Shown: positions 22,192 through 30,474, counted from the first letter of the stretch. The stretch: 62,973 nt of DNA from an uncultured Lachnospiraceae bacterium (GCA_902794825.1 CADBIU010000004.1:1-62973), one strand, 5' to 3'. Numbers and translations are program-made. Notes: generated by a model from the sequence alone, not told the origin.

Positions 22192-22267
22192 GTAAATATC
22201 CTCGTTCTTCCCGTAATTATTCATTATTATGCGCTCCATTGCCGGATGCACATATAATCTCCACGAT

Positions 22268-22273
22268 ATTATA
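22268..22273 (-). promoter_or_regulatory. Possible -10 box for the substrate-binding lipoprotein gene
   Basis: TATAAT is present on the minus strand about 75 bases before the lipoprotein start, in the 210-base divergent gap with niaR. No convincing -35 box stands 17 bases upstream, where the sequence is a G-rich stretch. Confidence 0.35.
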
Positions 22274-22401
22274 CCCCACCCACCACTGAAAAAGAAGTCG
22301 GATTTTCACATCCGCGCGCCGTTTATCCGGGTATGACACTTTATTTTCACCTTTTCGGATATATAATCAATATAGTATTGTCAGAAAGGCAGGGTAAGCA
22401 A

Positions 22402-22920
22402 ATGCAGGCCGAATTAAGAAGGCAAAATATAATAGAAGCGCTCAGAAGCTCCAGCGGTCCCGTATCCGCAGGGAGACTTGCGGCAATGTTCAGAGTCAGC
22501 CGCCAGATCATCGTGGGGGACATCGCGCTCCTTCGGGCTTCGGGCACAGATATAACCGCGACGCCCCGGGGCTATATCCTTACAAAGGCGAGCGACGGAA
22601 TCGTCCGCAGGATCCCCTGCCGTCACAGACCGGAGGATATGACGGAAGAACTCCGGATCCTCGTCGACAACGGATGCCTGATAAAAGACGTCATTGTTGA
22701 GCACCCCATATACGGGCAGCTCGTGGGACAGCTCGATATTTCCACCCGTCACGACGTCGATGAATTCATTGCCCAGGTATTTCGCAGCGACGCCGCGCCG
22801 CTCAGCGACCTGACCGGAGGGATCCATCTGCACACGATCGTCTGCCCGGACGAAGAGACCTATGACAGAGTGCTGGAGAAGCTGAGAAGCCGGGGCTTCA
22901 TCTTCGAAGATCACAACTGA
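22402..22920 (+). CDS. niaR: NiaR-type transcriptional repressor (HTH plus 3H domain)
   Basis: NiaR represses niacin uptake and NAD synthesis genes when nicotinic acid is present. The 172-residue protein has an N-terminal winged helix (residues 1-60, with VSRQIIVGDIALLRASGTDI) and a C-terminal 3H domain with the His residues in CRHRPED, VEHPIYGQ and IHLHTIV. The ATG at 22402 is preceded by GGCAGGG; upstream codons are unlike the family. It precedes a membrane transporter gene by 121 bases, and that gap contains a probable NiaR operator. Confidence 0.9.
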   Translation: MQAELRRQNIIEALRSSSGPVSAGRLAAMFRVSRQIIVGDIALLRASGTDITATPRGYILTKASDGIVRRIPCRHRPEDMTEELRILVDNGCLIKDVIVEHPIYGQLVGQLDISTRHDVDEFIAQVFRSDAAPLSDLTGGIHLHTIVCPDEETYDRVLEKLRSRGFIFEDHN

Positions 22921-22937
22921 GACTTTGAGGGCAGGTA

Positions 22938-22966
22938 TTGACAAAGCAACTGCTTTCATTAATAAT
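22938..22966 (+). promoter_or_regulatory. Promoter of the EIIC-like transporter gene
   Basis: A perfect TTGACA (22938-22943) and AATAAT (22961-22966) are separated by 17 bases. The box pair begins 18 bases after the niaR stop, so the transporter can be transcribed independently of niaR. Confidence 0.8.
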
Positions 22967-22975
22967 ACATGGGAT

Positions 22976-23004
22976 GTGTCAAGACACCTGTCAACCTGTA
23001 GGTT
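22976..23004 (+). promoter_or_regulatory. Probable NiaR operator
   Basis: Immediately after the -10 box lie GTGTCAAGACAC (22976-22987), an inverted repeat with a two-base centre, then CTGTC and a second inverted repeat, AACCTGTAGGTT (22993-23004). The GACACCTGTC-like core resembles NiaR sites described in Firmicutes (from memory, not aligned). A repressor bound here would cover the start point and first transcribed bases. Confidence 0.6.
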
Positions 23005-23041
23005 TACAGATAATGTGGCAGAAAGGAAAAAGGAAATAAAA

Positions 23042-24121
23042 GTGAAAGAATTTCTCAAAAGAAAGAACATCGTGATCTCAGCGAAGCGTTACGGTATAGA
23101 CGCCCTCGGAGCTATGGCTCAGGGTCTCTTCGCTTCTCTTTTGATCGGAACGATCCTCAATACGCTGGGAACCCAGCTGGGAATCCCCGCGCTCTCCGCC
23201 TGCGGCGGCTACGCTTCCGCTATGAGCGGCCCCGCGATGGCGATCGCCATCGGTTATGCCCTGCAGGCGCCTCCCCTGGTCCTGTTCTCCCTCGCTACAG
23301 TCGGTTATGCGGCTAACGCACTGGGAAGCACCACTCTGAGCGGCGGAAGCGGTGCCGGCGGACCTCTTGCCGTTCTGTTCATCGCCGTCATCGCGGCGGA
23401 ATGCGGCAAGGCTGTATCAAAGGAGACGAAGGTAGATATACTGGTCACCCCTTTGGTCACGATCCTTGTCGGCGTCGGGCTCTCAGCGCTTATCGCGCCC
23501 GCGATCGGCACAGCCGCTTCGAGCGTAGGCTCAGTCATCATGTGGGCGACAGATCTTCAGCCTTTCCTGATGGGCATCGTTGTATCTGTAGTTATCGGAA
23601 TGGCACTGACCCTTCCCATCTCCTCCGCGGCGATCTGCGCGGCGCTGGGACTCACGGGTCTTGCCGGAGGCGCCGCGGTCGCAGGCTGCTGTGCCCAGAT
23701 GATCGGATTCGCGGTCATGTCCTTTAAAGAGAACAAATGGGGCGGCCTGGTTTCTCAGGGTATCGGCACTTCCATGCTTCAGATGGGCAACATTGTCAGA
23801 AATCCCAGGATCTGGATCCCTCCGATCATCACCTCTGCGATCACAGGTCCCATTGCCACATGTATCTTCCGCCTGCAGATGAACGATCCCGCCAGCGCCG
23901 TGGCCTCCGGAATGGGCACCTGCGGTCTCGTGGGACAGATCGGCGTCTACGCCGGATGGGTCTCCGATGTCGCCGCAGGCACCAAGGCAGCCATCACTGC
24001 TATGGACTGGATCGGCCTGGTCCTGATCTCCTTCGTTCTCCCCGCAGTGCTCACTCCCCTGATCGCCATGCCTCTTCGCAAGGCCGGCTGGATCAAGGAC
24101 GGAGATATGAAACTTCAGTAA
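23042..24121 (+). CDS. PTS EIIC-like membrane transporter (PTS_EIIC_2 family), candidate niacin transporter
   Basis: A 359-residue, strongly hydrophobic protein with about nine to ten membrane segments rich in Gly, Ala and Ser (for example SACGGYASAMSGPAMAIAIG and ALGLTGLAGGAAVAGCCAQM). It resembles the PTS_EIIC_2 family, whose members often stand alone without EIIA or EIIB, as here. The GTG at 23042 follows AAGGA and is the only start with a ribosome binding site; the open frame upstream runs through the promoter and operator. Position after niaR with a NiaR-like operator suggests transport of niacin or a related compound; this is inference. Confidence 0.75.
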   Translation: MKEFLKRKNIVISAKRYGIDALGAMAQGLFASLLIGTILNTLGTQLGIPALSACGGYASAMSGPAMAIAIGYALQAPPLVLFSLATVGYAANALGSTTLSGGSGAGGPLAVLFIAVIAAECGKAVSKETKVDILVTPLVTILVGVGLSALIAPAIGTAASSVGSVIMWATDLQPFLMGIVVSVVIGMALTLPISSAAICAALGLTGLAGGAAVAGCCAQMIGFAVMSFKENKWGGLVSQGIGTSMLQMGNIVRNPRIWIPPIITSAITGPIATCIFRLQMNDPASAVASGMGTCGLVGQIGVYAGWVSDVAAGTKAAITAMDWIGLVLISFVLPAVLTPLIAMPLRKAGWIKDGDMKLQ

Positions 24122-24154
24122 ATAGCAGCTGCCGCGTCAGAAACAGCAGCATTA

Positions 24155-24202
24155 AAAGAGCTGTGAGAAATGACCTCTTATCGTCATTTCCCACAGCTCT
24201 TT
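24155..24202. terminator. Bidirectional terminator between convergent genes
   Basis: A long stem, AAAGAGCTGTG with CACAGCTCTTT, extends through GAAATGAC/GTCATTTC around a short loop. A- and T-runs flank both sides, so it can stop both the transporter transcript (plus) and the small membrane protein transcript (minus). Confidence 0.75.
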
Positions 24203-24216
24203 AGATTACACATATA

Positions 24217-24342
24217 TCACTCGTCCTGGTGAGGGCTTCCGATCCCCACAACAGCAGAGATCCCCGCGACGATCCCCATAAGGACCGCGAGAAGCGCGGC
24301 GAGTCCGAGTCCCGACAGTGCAACGATCACTCCGATATCCAT
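24217..24342 (-). CDS. Small 41-residue membrane protein
   Basis: Reading the minus strand from the ATG at 24342 gives MDIGVIVALSGLGLAALLAV and onward, ending GSPHQDE. Nearly all of residues 4-35 is a Gly/Ala/Leu/Ile/Val-rich membrane helix. A strong GGAGGTAATCGG stands at normal distance, which supports translation. It lies 54 bases after a zinc-ribbon protein gene on the same strand and before a bidirectional terminator. It matches no family I recognise. Confidence 0.55.
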   Translation of the reverse strand: MDIGVIVALSGLGLAALLAVLMGIVAGISAVVGIGSPHQDE

Positions 24343-24396
24343 TCCGATTACCTCCACAAACTAATACATTCTGTTCTCGATCAGGCTTCAGGCGTC

Positions 24397-24927
24397 TTAT
24401 TCCTGCCCTGCATTTTTCTCTTCGCTCTGAGGCGCTTCCGCTTCGGGAGCCTTCTGCTCCTTCACGGGAGCAGCGTTGTCCTCTACATCAGAGGCAGGTT
24501 TCATGATCCTTGCGCCGCATTCGGGGCAGAAACTCATTCCCTTCATGATCCTGCTTCCGCAGTTCGGGCACTTCATGTCGGATCTCAGTTCACTGATCCT
24601 GGACTCGTTGAGGGCGATCACTTCCTCCTCTGATCTTACATATCTGACCCTGGAATAGAACTCCTTCCAGTTTCCGAGTACGATCCTGCGGGACGCGTCG
24701 TCTCCGTTTTCCTCTTCCAGAGCGCTCCTGATCTGTTCAGAAGTCATGCCTGCAAACGCTTCCTTCACCAGCAGTTCGCCAAGTTCCTCGTAAAGTTCCC
24801 GGATCTTCCTCCTGGATTCGGAAATCTCGGCGTTCATTGTGACCACATCCGCGATCTCCTTCGTCTTCTGCAGAGCGCCCTGGCCACCCAGTGTCAATTT
24901 GTCTCTCAGTTCATCCCAAAAAGCCAT
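24397..24927 (-). CDS. Zinc-ribbon protein with coiled-coil N-terminal half
   Basis: The 176-residue protein begins MAFWDELRDKLTLGGQGALQ, then a charged helical stretch (about 20-60), then a CPNC...CPEC zinc ribbon near residues 119-137 (MKCPNCGSRIMKGMSFCPEC). It ends with an Ala/Glu/Lys/Pro-rich tail. Proteins of this plan are common in Clostridia, and their role is not established. The ATG at 24927 is chosen because AGGGGG stands seven bases upstream. It follows the CBS-PPase gene. Confidence 0.75.
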   Translation of the reverse strand: MAFWDELRDKLTLGGQGALQKTKEIADVVTMNAEISESRRKIRELYEELGELLVKEAFAGMTSEQIRSALEEENGDDASRRIVLGNWKEFYSRVRYVRSEEEVIALNESRISELRSDMKCPNCGSRIMKGMSFCPECGARIMKPASDVEDNAAPVKEQKAPEAEAPQSEEKNAGQE

Positions 24928-24972
24928 ATTCATCCCCCTGTTTGTCCTTCCGGCTTTCTTGATCAGCGCCGC

Positions 24973-26610
24973 TTACGCATATTTCTGCACAACAGCGGTG
25001 AGTCTGGGAAGGATCTGTGATTTCCTGGAAAGCACTCCGGTCTGGAGCGTCCTTGTCTCGCCTTCTTTGTTCGGGAAAGCTTCCATAGCCCAGGCGCTCT
25101 TTTCTCCGGCCGCGAAGACCACAGAGCCGTTCTCGATAATACTGGTAAATACCATGAGGCACAGATCCAGCTCTTTCTTCTTCACAAATCTTTCCAGCAG
25201 TTCCTCAACCTGGCTCTCCATCTCTCTCGCGATGTCTCCGGAAGTGACGATGACTTGCGAGATCATCGTCTTGCAGCCCTCGATATTGAAGAACTTGATA
25301 TCCTGGTTGAGCAGTTCGTTCAGCGTCTTGCCCTTGATATTGGCACTGACAGAGAACATATCCAAAGCGAACTGGTCAATGTCGAGCCCTGCGATCCCCG
25401 CCAGGAACTGCGCCGTCGCGATATCCTTGGACGTCGTCGTGGGCGACTGGAATTTCAGCGTATCCGACAGGATCGCGCCAAGGATCAGTCCCGCGAGGTT
25501 CTTGGGAAGCGGGATCTGATTCTCCCTGAAGATCGTTGCGACAATGGTCGCTGAGCTTCCGATGATCTCATTTCTAAAGGCTACAGGCTGATTGGTAGAA
25601 AAATCATTGATCCTGTGGTGGTCAATTACCTCGAGGACCTCCGCCTTCTCGATCCCCTTCACTGACTGGGAGAATTCGTTGTGGTCCACAAGGATGATCT
25701 TCTTGCTGCCTGTATTCATGACATGGTAGCGGGATACATAGCCGAGGAGTCTCTCGTCGTCATCGATGACCGGATAGGCGTGGTAACGGCTGCGCAGCAT
25801 CTTGCGCCCCGCGTCCTCCACGAGTTCCGACGCATAGAATTTGACGGGATTTGTCGTCATGATCTGGGATACTCTCGGGGCAAAATATACATATCTCGAT
25901 GTATTCATAGTTCCGTGACCGGAGATGACCACTGAGCAGTGGCACTCTTTTGCCACCTCCAGGACTTCGGGCGCCACACTGTCTGCGCGCACGACGATCA
26001 TCGTCGAGGCTCCCTGGCGGATCAGGTCGATCTGCGCCTTGGCATCGCTTCCTGTAATGATGATCCTGTCCTTGACGTCGAATTTCGAGAGATCCTCGCT
26101 GGTGATGGCAATTACGCCAACTTTTCCATTCGTTCTGGATTCCGGGTCCTTGTAGATGATCCTGCCGTTGATCGCGGTGCAGATACACTCGAGCGGAGTA
26201 TCCTTGAGGAGTCTCGACGTGCTGTCCGTATCTCCCATCGCGATGTCCGCGGCGTCGCTTCTCGTGACGATGCCCAGGAGCCTTCTCTCCTCATCGACGA
26301 CACTGCATATCTGCCTGTTATTCTTGGCAAGGACCCTGATCGCCTCAAACAGAGTCTTGTCAGGCTCGATGGATACCGGCTCGTCGAGAGCAATCTCCCC
26401 GAGTTTGAATCTGGCGTCCTCCAGCAGCATCGGCTGCTCAAATCCGAAGCGGTTAAGCAGATATTTGGTCTCAGCGCTCAGTTTGCCGAGACGGCAAGGT
26501 ACCGCCTTGATCCCGTTTGCTCTCTTATAAAATGCGTAACCTATCGCCGCAGCAATCGAATCTGTATCCGGATGTCTGTGGCCTGTAACGTATACACGAT
26601 TCTGCTCCAT
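24973..26610 (-). CDS. Manganese-dependent inorganic pyrophosphatase with CBS and DRTGG domains
   Basis: A family II (DHH) pyrophosphatase hydrolyses PPi to phosphate in the cytoplasm; the CBS-DRTGG insert binds adenine nucleotides and regulates it in homologues. Domains in order: DHH N-part with HRHPDTDSIAAA (from about residue 11), CBS (about 75-130), DRTGG (about 130-240), second CBS (about 245-305), DHH continuation with VLEVIDHHRIND, and C-terminal DHHA2 (about 430-545). The 545-residue length matches CBS-PPases. The ATG at 26610 follows AAGGAGGG and is preferred to 26643. Confidence 0.94.
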   Translation of the reverse strand: MEQNRVYVTGHRHPDTDSIAAAIGYAFYKRANGIKAVPCRLGKLSAETKYLLNRFGFEQPMLLEDARFKLGEIALDEPVSIEPDKTLFEAIRVLAKNNRQICSVVDEERRLLGIVTRSDAADIAMGDTDSTSRLLKDTPLECICTAINGRIIYKDPESRTNGKVGVIAITSEDLSKFDVKDRIIITGSDAKAQIDLIRQGASTMIVVRADSVAPEVLEVAKECHCSVVISGHGTMNTSRYVYFAPRVSQIMTTNPVKFYASELVEDAGRKMLRSRYHAYPVIDDDERLLGYVSRYHVMNTGSKKIILVDHNEFSQSVKGIEKAEVLEVIDHHRINDFSTNQPVAFRNEIIGSSATIVATIFRENQIPLPKNLAGLILGAILSDTLKFQSPTTTSKDIATAQFLAGIAGLDIDQFALDMFSVSANIKGKTLNELLNQDIKFFNIEGCKTMISQVIVTSGDIAREMESQVEELLERFVKKKELDLCLMVFTSIIENGSVVFAAGEKSAWAMEAFPNKEGETRTLQTGVLSRKSQILPRLTAVVQKYA

Positions 26611-26658
26611 ATGCGTTACCCTCCTTATTAACAAATGTAACACATCCCGGGAGAAAAA

Positions 26659-27633
26659 TCATCCGGATTCCTCGCCGGAGCCGTCTTCCGCTTCGTCTTC
26701 CTCTTCCTCGTACTCGCCCGGCCATTCATATTCGGATTCCGCGTCGACAACGCCCAGATATTCCTCCAGGCAAAGTCCGTTGGTCATGATGTATTCTGCG
26801 GCTTCCGTCCCCACATACCGGTAGTGCCAGGGCTCATATGTGATCCCTGTGATCTCCTGCTTGTCCTTGGGATAGCGGAGTATAAATCCGTATTCCCAGC
26901 AGTGTTCCATAAGCCACTGCTGCGTATCGTTGTCCTCCTGACTCTCGTCCAGGATCTGCCTTCCGGAATAGACGATATCCGCCGCAAGCCCCGCCTCGTG
27001 CTCGCTCGATCCGGGCACCGCCACATTTCTGGCCGTCTCCTCGATCGCCTCTTCCTCTGACATGCCGCTGTACATAAACTTCCTTACGTCGCTGTTAAAC
27101 AGCCGCTCCTGCTTGCTCCTCTCCCTGTAAGAGCTGCAGATCAGCGGAGAGCAGCCTTCGTCCCTGCAGTCGGAAAGCATATCGCTCAGGTGCTCCGCGG
27201 CGCACGCGTCCATCCGGTGCCCGTACTCCACATACTCCAGGTCCGCCTCATAGTCTTCCGGCAGCAGATGCCAGGGGTTTATGAGGATCATCTCCTTTCC
27301 CCAGTACTTGCTGTCCGTAAAAGACAGGACAGTACCTGTGGCGGTCTCTCCGTCTTCCTGTACCTTGGCGTAAGCCGCGGAGCGGCTCCCGTCATTTTTT
27401 GCCGGCTCCGTTTCCGCGGCAGTCTCAGAGGAGATTTCCGAGTCCTTCTCCGCATTCGTAACGCCGGTCCCGGCAGTCTCGACTCTGGCCTCACCGGCCT
27501 TCGCCGATTCCGTATACCTGCCGGTCAGTTCTCTGTGTGAATATGTTCCAATAAGGACCGCGGCAGCCGCGAGAAGCGCTTCAGCCGCCACAAATTCCTT
27601 ATAGCCGATCTTTCTCTTTTTCAGGTCGATCAT
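26659..27633 (-). CDS. VanY-like D-alanyl-D-alanine carboxypeptidase
   Basis: A zinc peptidase of the M15B/VanY type that trims the terminal D-Ala of peptidoglycan stem peptides outside the cell. It has 324 residues: a short basic start, one transmembrane helix (about 12-30), a low-complexity spacer, then the catalytic domain with SSYRERSKQERLF, SSEHEAGLAADI (His and Asp ligands) and EPWHYRYVG (Glu base and His ligand). The C-terminus is very acidic. ATG at 27633 is chosen; the frame runs up to the end of the preceding reductase gene. No van resistance genes are nearby, so wall remodelling is more likely than glycopeptide resistance. Confidence 0.88.
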   Translation of the reverse strand: MIDLKKRKIGYKEFVAAEALLAAAAVLIGTYSHRELTGRYTESAKAGEARVETAGTGVTNAEKDSEISSETAAETEPAKNDGSRSAAYAKVQEDGETATGTVLSFTDSKYWGKEMILINPWHLLPEDYEADLEYVEYGHRMDACAAEHLSDMLSDCRDEGCSPLICSSYRERSKQERLFNSDVRKFMYSGMSEEEAIEETARNVAVPGSSEHEAGLAADIVYSGRQILDESQEDNDTQQWLMEHCWEYGFILRYPKDKQEITGITYEPWHYRYVGTEAAEYIMTNGLCLEEYLGVVDAESEYEWPGEYEEEEDEAEDGSGEESG

Positions 27634-27667
27634 TAACACTTGCCTTTCAGTCTTTTTTCTCGCTGTC

Positions 27668-28798
27668 TCACTCAAATACCGAAGCGCACTCCTGCAGCCT
27701 CTCTATGATGTTGATCCTCTGGGGGCATGCGCCTTCGCACTGACCGCACTGAATGCAGTCAGAAGCCTTTCCCTTGCCTGCCGTAGATCTGTCGTACTCC
27801 GCCTGTCCTCTCTCCATCATCCCGAAGATCATCTGTTTGTTGCGCGCGGAGAAGATATCCGGGATCGGGATATTCATGGGACATCCCGGCGCACAGTAAT
27901 TACAGCCCGTGCAGGGGATGGACGGAATCGCCGCAAGCGCTTCCTGTGCCTTCGCGATCACTTCCTGCTCCTCTTTGCTGAGAGGTTTGAAAGCGGAGGG
28001 CTTCATATAGGACAGGTTGTCCTTCATCTGTTCGATATTGGACATTCCGCTCAGTACAGTCAGGATCCCGGGCAGAGACGCCACATAGCGGATCGCCCAC
28101 GAAGGAAGGGATGCGCCCGGATCTGCTGCTTTCAGGATCTCCTGCACGCTCATCGGCGGATTTGCCAGAGTTCCTCCCTTTACGGGCTCCATGACAACGA
28201 TCGGGACGCCGTGCTTTCTGGCCACTTCATAGTTGGCTCTTGAAGTGACGCTCGGGTTCTCCCAGTCCGCGTAGTTGATCTGAAGCTGTATAAAGTCAAC
28301 ATCGGGATGTTCTGTCAATATTTTGTCCAGCAGTTCCGGAGTCGCGTGGAAGGAAAAGCCGTAGTTCTTTACAAGGCCTTCCTCCTTGAGCCCCTTCACA
28401 TAGTCCCATATGCCGTACTCGTCATATTTCTTATAATTGTTGGTCTGGATCGCGTGCAGCAGATAGAAGTCAAAATATCCCGCGCCGGTCCTCTCCAGAC
28501 TGATCCGGAACTGTCTCTTGCATTCTTCCTCATTCGCGGCCATGAGAAACGCGTTGATCTTGGTGGCCAGCGTGAAACTGTCTCTGGGATAGCGGTCCAC
28601 AAGGGCCTCTTTGGCTGCTTTCTCGGAAGCGCCGTCCTTTCCGTAGACGAAAGCCGTGTCAAAATAAGTGAGCCCCGCTTCCATGAACATATCTACCATT
28701 GTCTTGGTCTGTTCGATATCGATCCTGTCCGGCTCGCCGGGCATTGTGGGAAGGCGCATCAGTCCAAATCCCAGTTTGGGGGTGTCCAGTAAACTCAT
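27668..28798 (-). CDS. Aldo/keto reductase with C-terminal ferredoxin-like domain
   Basis: The 376-residue protein has an aldo/keto reductase barrel with catalytic-type residues in FDTAFVYGKDG (Asp, Tyr), LATKIN (Lys) and LLHAIQ (His). After residue about 295 it carries two cysteine clusters, CTGCNYCAPGCP and CIQCGQCEGACP, expected to hold two [4Fe-4S] centres. This fusion is common in anaerobic Firmicutes; substrates are mostly unknown. GGAGGAG precedes the ATG. The VanY-like gene starts 34 bases after its stop. Confidence 0.92.
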   Translation of the reverse strand: MSLLDTPKLGFGLMRLPTMPGEPDRIDIEQTKTMVDMFMEAGLTYFDTAFVYGKDGASEKAAKEALVDRYPRDSFTLATKINAFLMAANEEECKRQFRISLERTGAGYFDFYLLHAIQTNNYKKYDEYGIWDYVKGLKEEGLVKNYGFSFHATPELLDKILTEHPDVDFIQLQINYADWENPSVTSRANYEVARKHGVPIVVMEPVKGGTLANPPMSVQEILKAADPGASLPSWAIRYVASLPGILTVLSGMSNIEQMKDNLSYMKPSAFKPLSKEEQEVIAKAQEALAAIPSIPCTGCNYCAPGCPMNIPIPDIFSARNKQMIFGMMERGQAEYDRSTAGKGKASDCIQCGQCEGACPQRINIIERLQECASVFE

Positions 28799-28883
28799 TG
28801 TACTCCTCCTTATTCTTTCAACACGATGAAATGTTTCTGCCAGGTCATTCCATAAGATGTCAACTTTTTACCCCTGCAGTCCT

Positions 28884-29363
28884 TCAGATCTGCATAGGAA
28901 CGCCGTTCAGGGCCGCGCTCACAAGCCCGCTCTTGCCGTCATAGACAAGTTTGAGGGAGAAGAAGGGCTCATCCTTTGCCAGCAGGCGAAAGAATATTTT
29001 GTCCCCCTCCCATATATTGAGGTCCTCGATCCTTTCCCTGGGGACCCATTCCAGAACGCCCTCGTCGCATTCCTGAGGCGCTCCCGTAAATCCGTCCGCC
29101 GTGAACAGATGCATATACTCAGTGACGCCGTCTCCGGAGACAAAGGTCACGATTCCTCTGAACCTGTAGGAAGTCAGGGTATAGCCGGTCTCTTCCCGCA
29201 CTTCGCGGAGCACGCATTCTTCAGGGCTCTCGTCCTGCTCGAAATGACCGCCCACGCCGATCCACTTGTCCTTATTTACGTCATTCTTCTTCACCACGCG
29301 GTGAAGCATGAGATACTCATTTTCCCGCTCCAGATAACAGAGTGTGCTCAGCTCTGCCTGCAT
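28884..29363 (-). CDS. Nudix hydrolase (MutT/8-oxo-dGTP diphosphatase-like)
   Basis: A 159-residue protein with a Nudix box starting GGHFEQDESPEECVLREV and continuing REETGY near residues 38-61; all the expected Gly and Glu residues are present. The N-terminus (TLCYLERENEYLMLHRV) and the C-terminal half with FFRLLAKDEPFFSLKLVYDG resemble the 8-oxo-dGTP diphosphatase group of Firmicutes. The exact nucleotide substrate cannot be read from sequence. It lies 21 bases after the acylphosphatase gene. Confidence 0.88.
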   Translation of the reverse strand: MQAELSTLCYLERENEYLMLHRVVKKNDVNKDKWIGVGGHFEQDESPEECVLREVREETGYTLTSYRFRGIVTFVSGDGVTEYMHLFTADGFTGAPQECDEGVLEWVPRERIEDLNIWEGDKIFFRLLAKDEPFFSLKLVYDGKSGLVSAALNGVPMQI

Positions 29364-29384
29364 TGCAGTCTCCTCCTCATGTTG

Positions 29385-29942
29385 TCAATATCCCCGGACA
29401 TCGAAACCGCGCTCTCCGTTCGCGAGGGGGATCTCCTCCACTTCCATATCGTCGATGCGGATCCAGTGTCCGCTTCGAAGATGCGTCAGCACTTTTCCGA
29501 TCGCCGCGGGAGTTCCCTGAACCTCCATCTCTACCGAGCCGTCCGGCAGGTTCTCCACCCACCCGGTCGCTCCGTATGCTCTGCAGGCATACATCGCCTG
29601 GTACCGAAAGCCGACGCCCTGTACTCTTCCGCGGAAAATGATATGTTCCCGTATCCGGTCCCTCTCGGGGTCAAAACCCGCCATCCGCGCTCCTTTCTGC
29701 CTCATGAGCAGCGCCATGAAGTCCTCGTCCGCAGTCACCGTATCAGGATCGGGATCCTCGTCTTGTCCGCCCCGGGCAAAATATCTCTCGAGGCCACCCA
29801 GCGGATCGAATTTCCCGTTCTCGTTCCAGCAGATCTCCCTGATCAGCGCCCGGTTCTTCCAGATCAGCCAGGCGGCTGCCGCGATCGCCATTGCCCACAG
29901 AAGGATAGTTCCTATCAGGGAACGCATCGTCTCGTGATCCAT
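29385..29942 (-). CDS. Acylphosphatase domain on a membrane anchor
   Basis: A protein of 185 residues. Its last 90 residues are an acylphosphatase domain (HIIFRGRVQGVGFRYQAMYA with the phosphate-binding loop and Arg, then GATGWVENLPDGSVEMEVQG). Ordinary acylphosphatases are about 90 residues and soluble. Here the first half adds a transmembrane helix (about residues 8-28) and a charged linker. Acylphosphatases hydrolyse acyl phosphates such as carbamoyl phosphate; a membrane-held form is unusual. The ATG at 29942 follows GAGAGGG. It follows a gene of unknown function by 10 bases. Confidence 0.85.
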   Translation of the reverse strand: MDHETMRSLIGTILLWAMAIAAAAWLIWKNRALIREICWNENGKFDPLGGLERYFARGGQDEDPDPDTVTADEDFMALLMRQKGARMAGFDPERDRIREHIIFRGRVQGVGFRYQAMYACRAYGATGWVENLPDGSVEMEVQGTPAAIGKVLTHLRSGHWIRIDDMEVEEIPLANGERGFDVRGY

Positions 29943-29952
29943 ATAAACCCTC

Positions 29953-30474
29953 TCAGTTTCTGTTCGCAAACCTCAGGAGCATATTTGCAATGCTGCCGTA
30001 TTCAACATATTCCAGATCCTTGATCCGGAGTTTTACCTGCGGCAGGTCCTCTGCCGTCTCCGGGTCCACGCAGTCCAGAAGGGCCCTGCCTTTCTCGATC
30101 CCGCGCACATAGCCGCAAAGCAGTTCATCCTCCCCGATCCTGCAGACCGTTACCAGCGCGTCCTCCCTCTCTGCAGTCCGAAGGACCTGGGTCAGGACAG
30201 GGCCTTCCGGGTTCAGCGTCAGCTCCGGCAGCGTAAACCATGCGCTGTAGGGATGCCCGGCCGCGTATCGCATATACTTGCGGATCTTCTGAAGATATGG
30301 AGTGTCAGGCACCATTTCCTTTACCGTCTTAAGAGGCATCGCGTAGTAGGCGCTGGCTTTGCCCTCCTCATCGATCCCCATAAATACAATATCGTCATCA
30401 TTGCGGGCAACGACCCTGCCTACCGTAAAAGCGCCCGAATCGTCCGTATATATCTCGTAAATCCTGTCTTCCAT
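29953..30474 (-). CDS. Conserved-looking hypothetical protein
   Basis: A 173-residue soluble protein with no signal or membrane segment and no motif I recognise. The first 45 residues (YEIYTDDSGAFTVGRVVARN, DIVFMGIDEEGKASAYYAMP) could form a small beta barrel; a second similar stretch (LVTVCRIGEDELLCGYVRGI) follows near 105, suggesting an internal duplication of an SH3-like or LSm-like fold. It is first in an apparent unit with the acylphosphatase and Nudix genes. Confidence 0.6.
   Translation of the reverse strand: MEDRIYEIYTDDSGAFTVGRVVARNDDDIVFMGIDEEGKASAYYAMPLKTVKEMVPDTPYLQKIRKYMRYAAGHPYSAWFTLPELTLNPEGPVLTQVLRTAEREDALVTVCRIGEDELLCGYVRGIEKGRALLDCVDPETAEDLPQVKLRIKDLEYVEYGSIANMLLRFANRN

Noticed and set aside
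26659-27633. VanY-like gene as a sign of glycopeptide resistance
   Set aside because: No vanH, vanA/B, vanX or vanRS-like set is linked to it; the nearby two-component system at 19-21 kb is not of recognisable VanRS type.
28799-28883. TTGACA upstream of the aldo/keto reductase gene as a promoter
   Set aside because: No acceptable -10 box lies 16-18 bases downstream, so it was not listed.
28857-30023. 388-codon plus-strand open frame
   Set aside because: It crosses the Nudix and acylphosphatase genes on the opposite strand, both of which have clear motifs.
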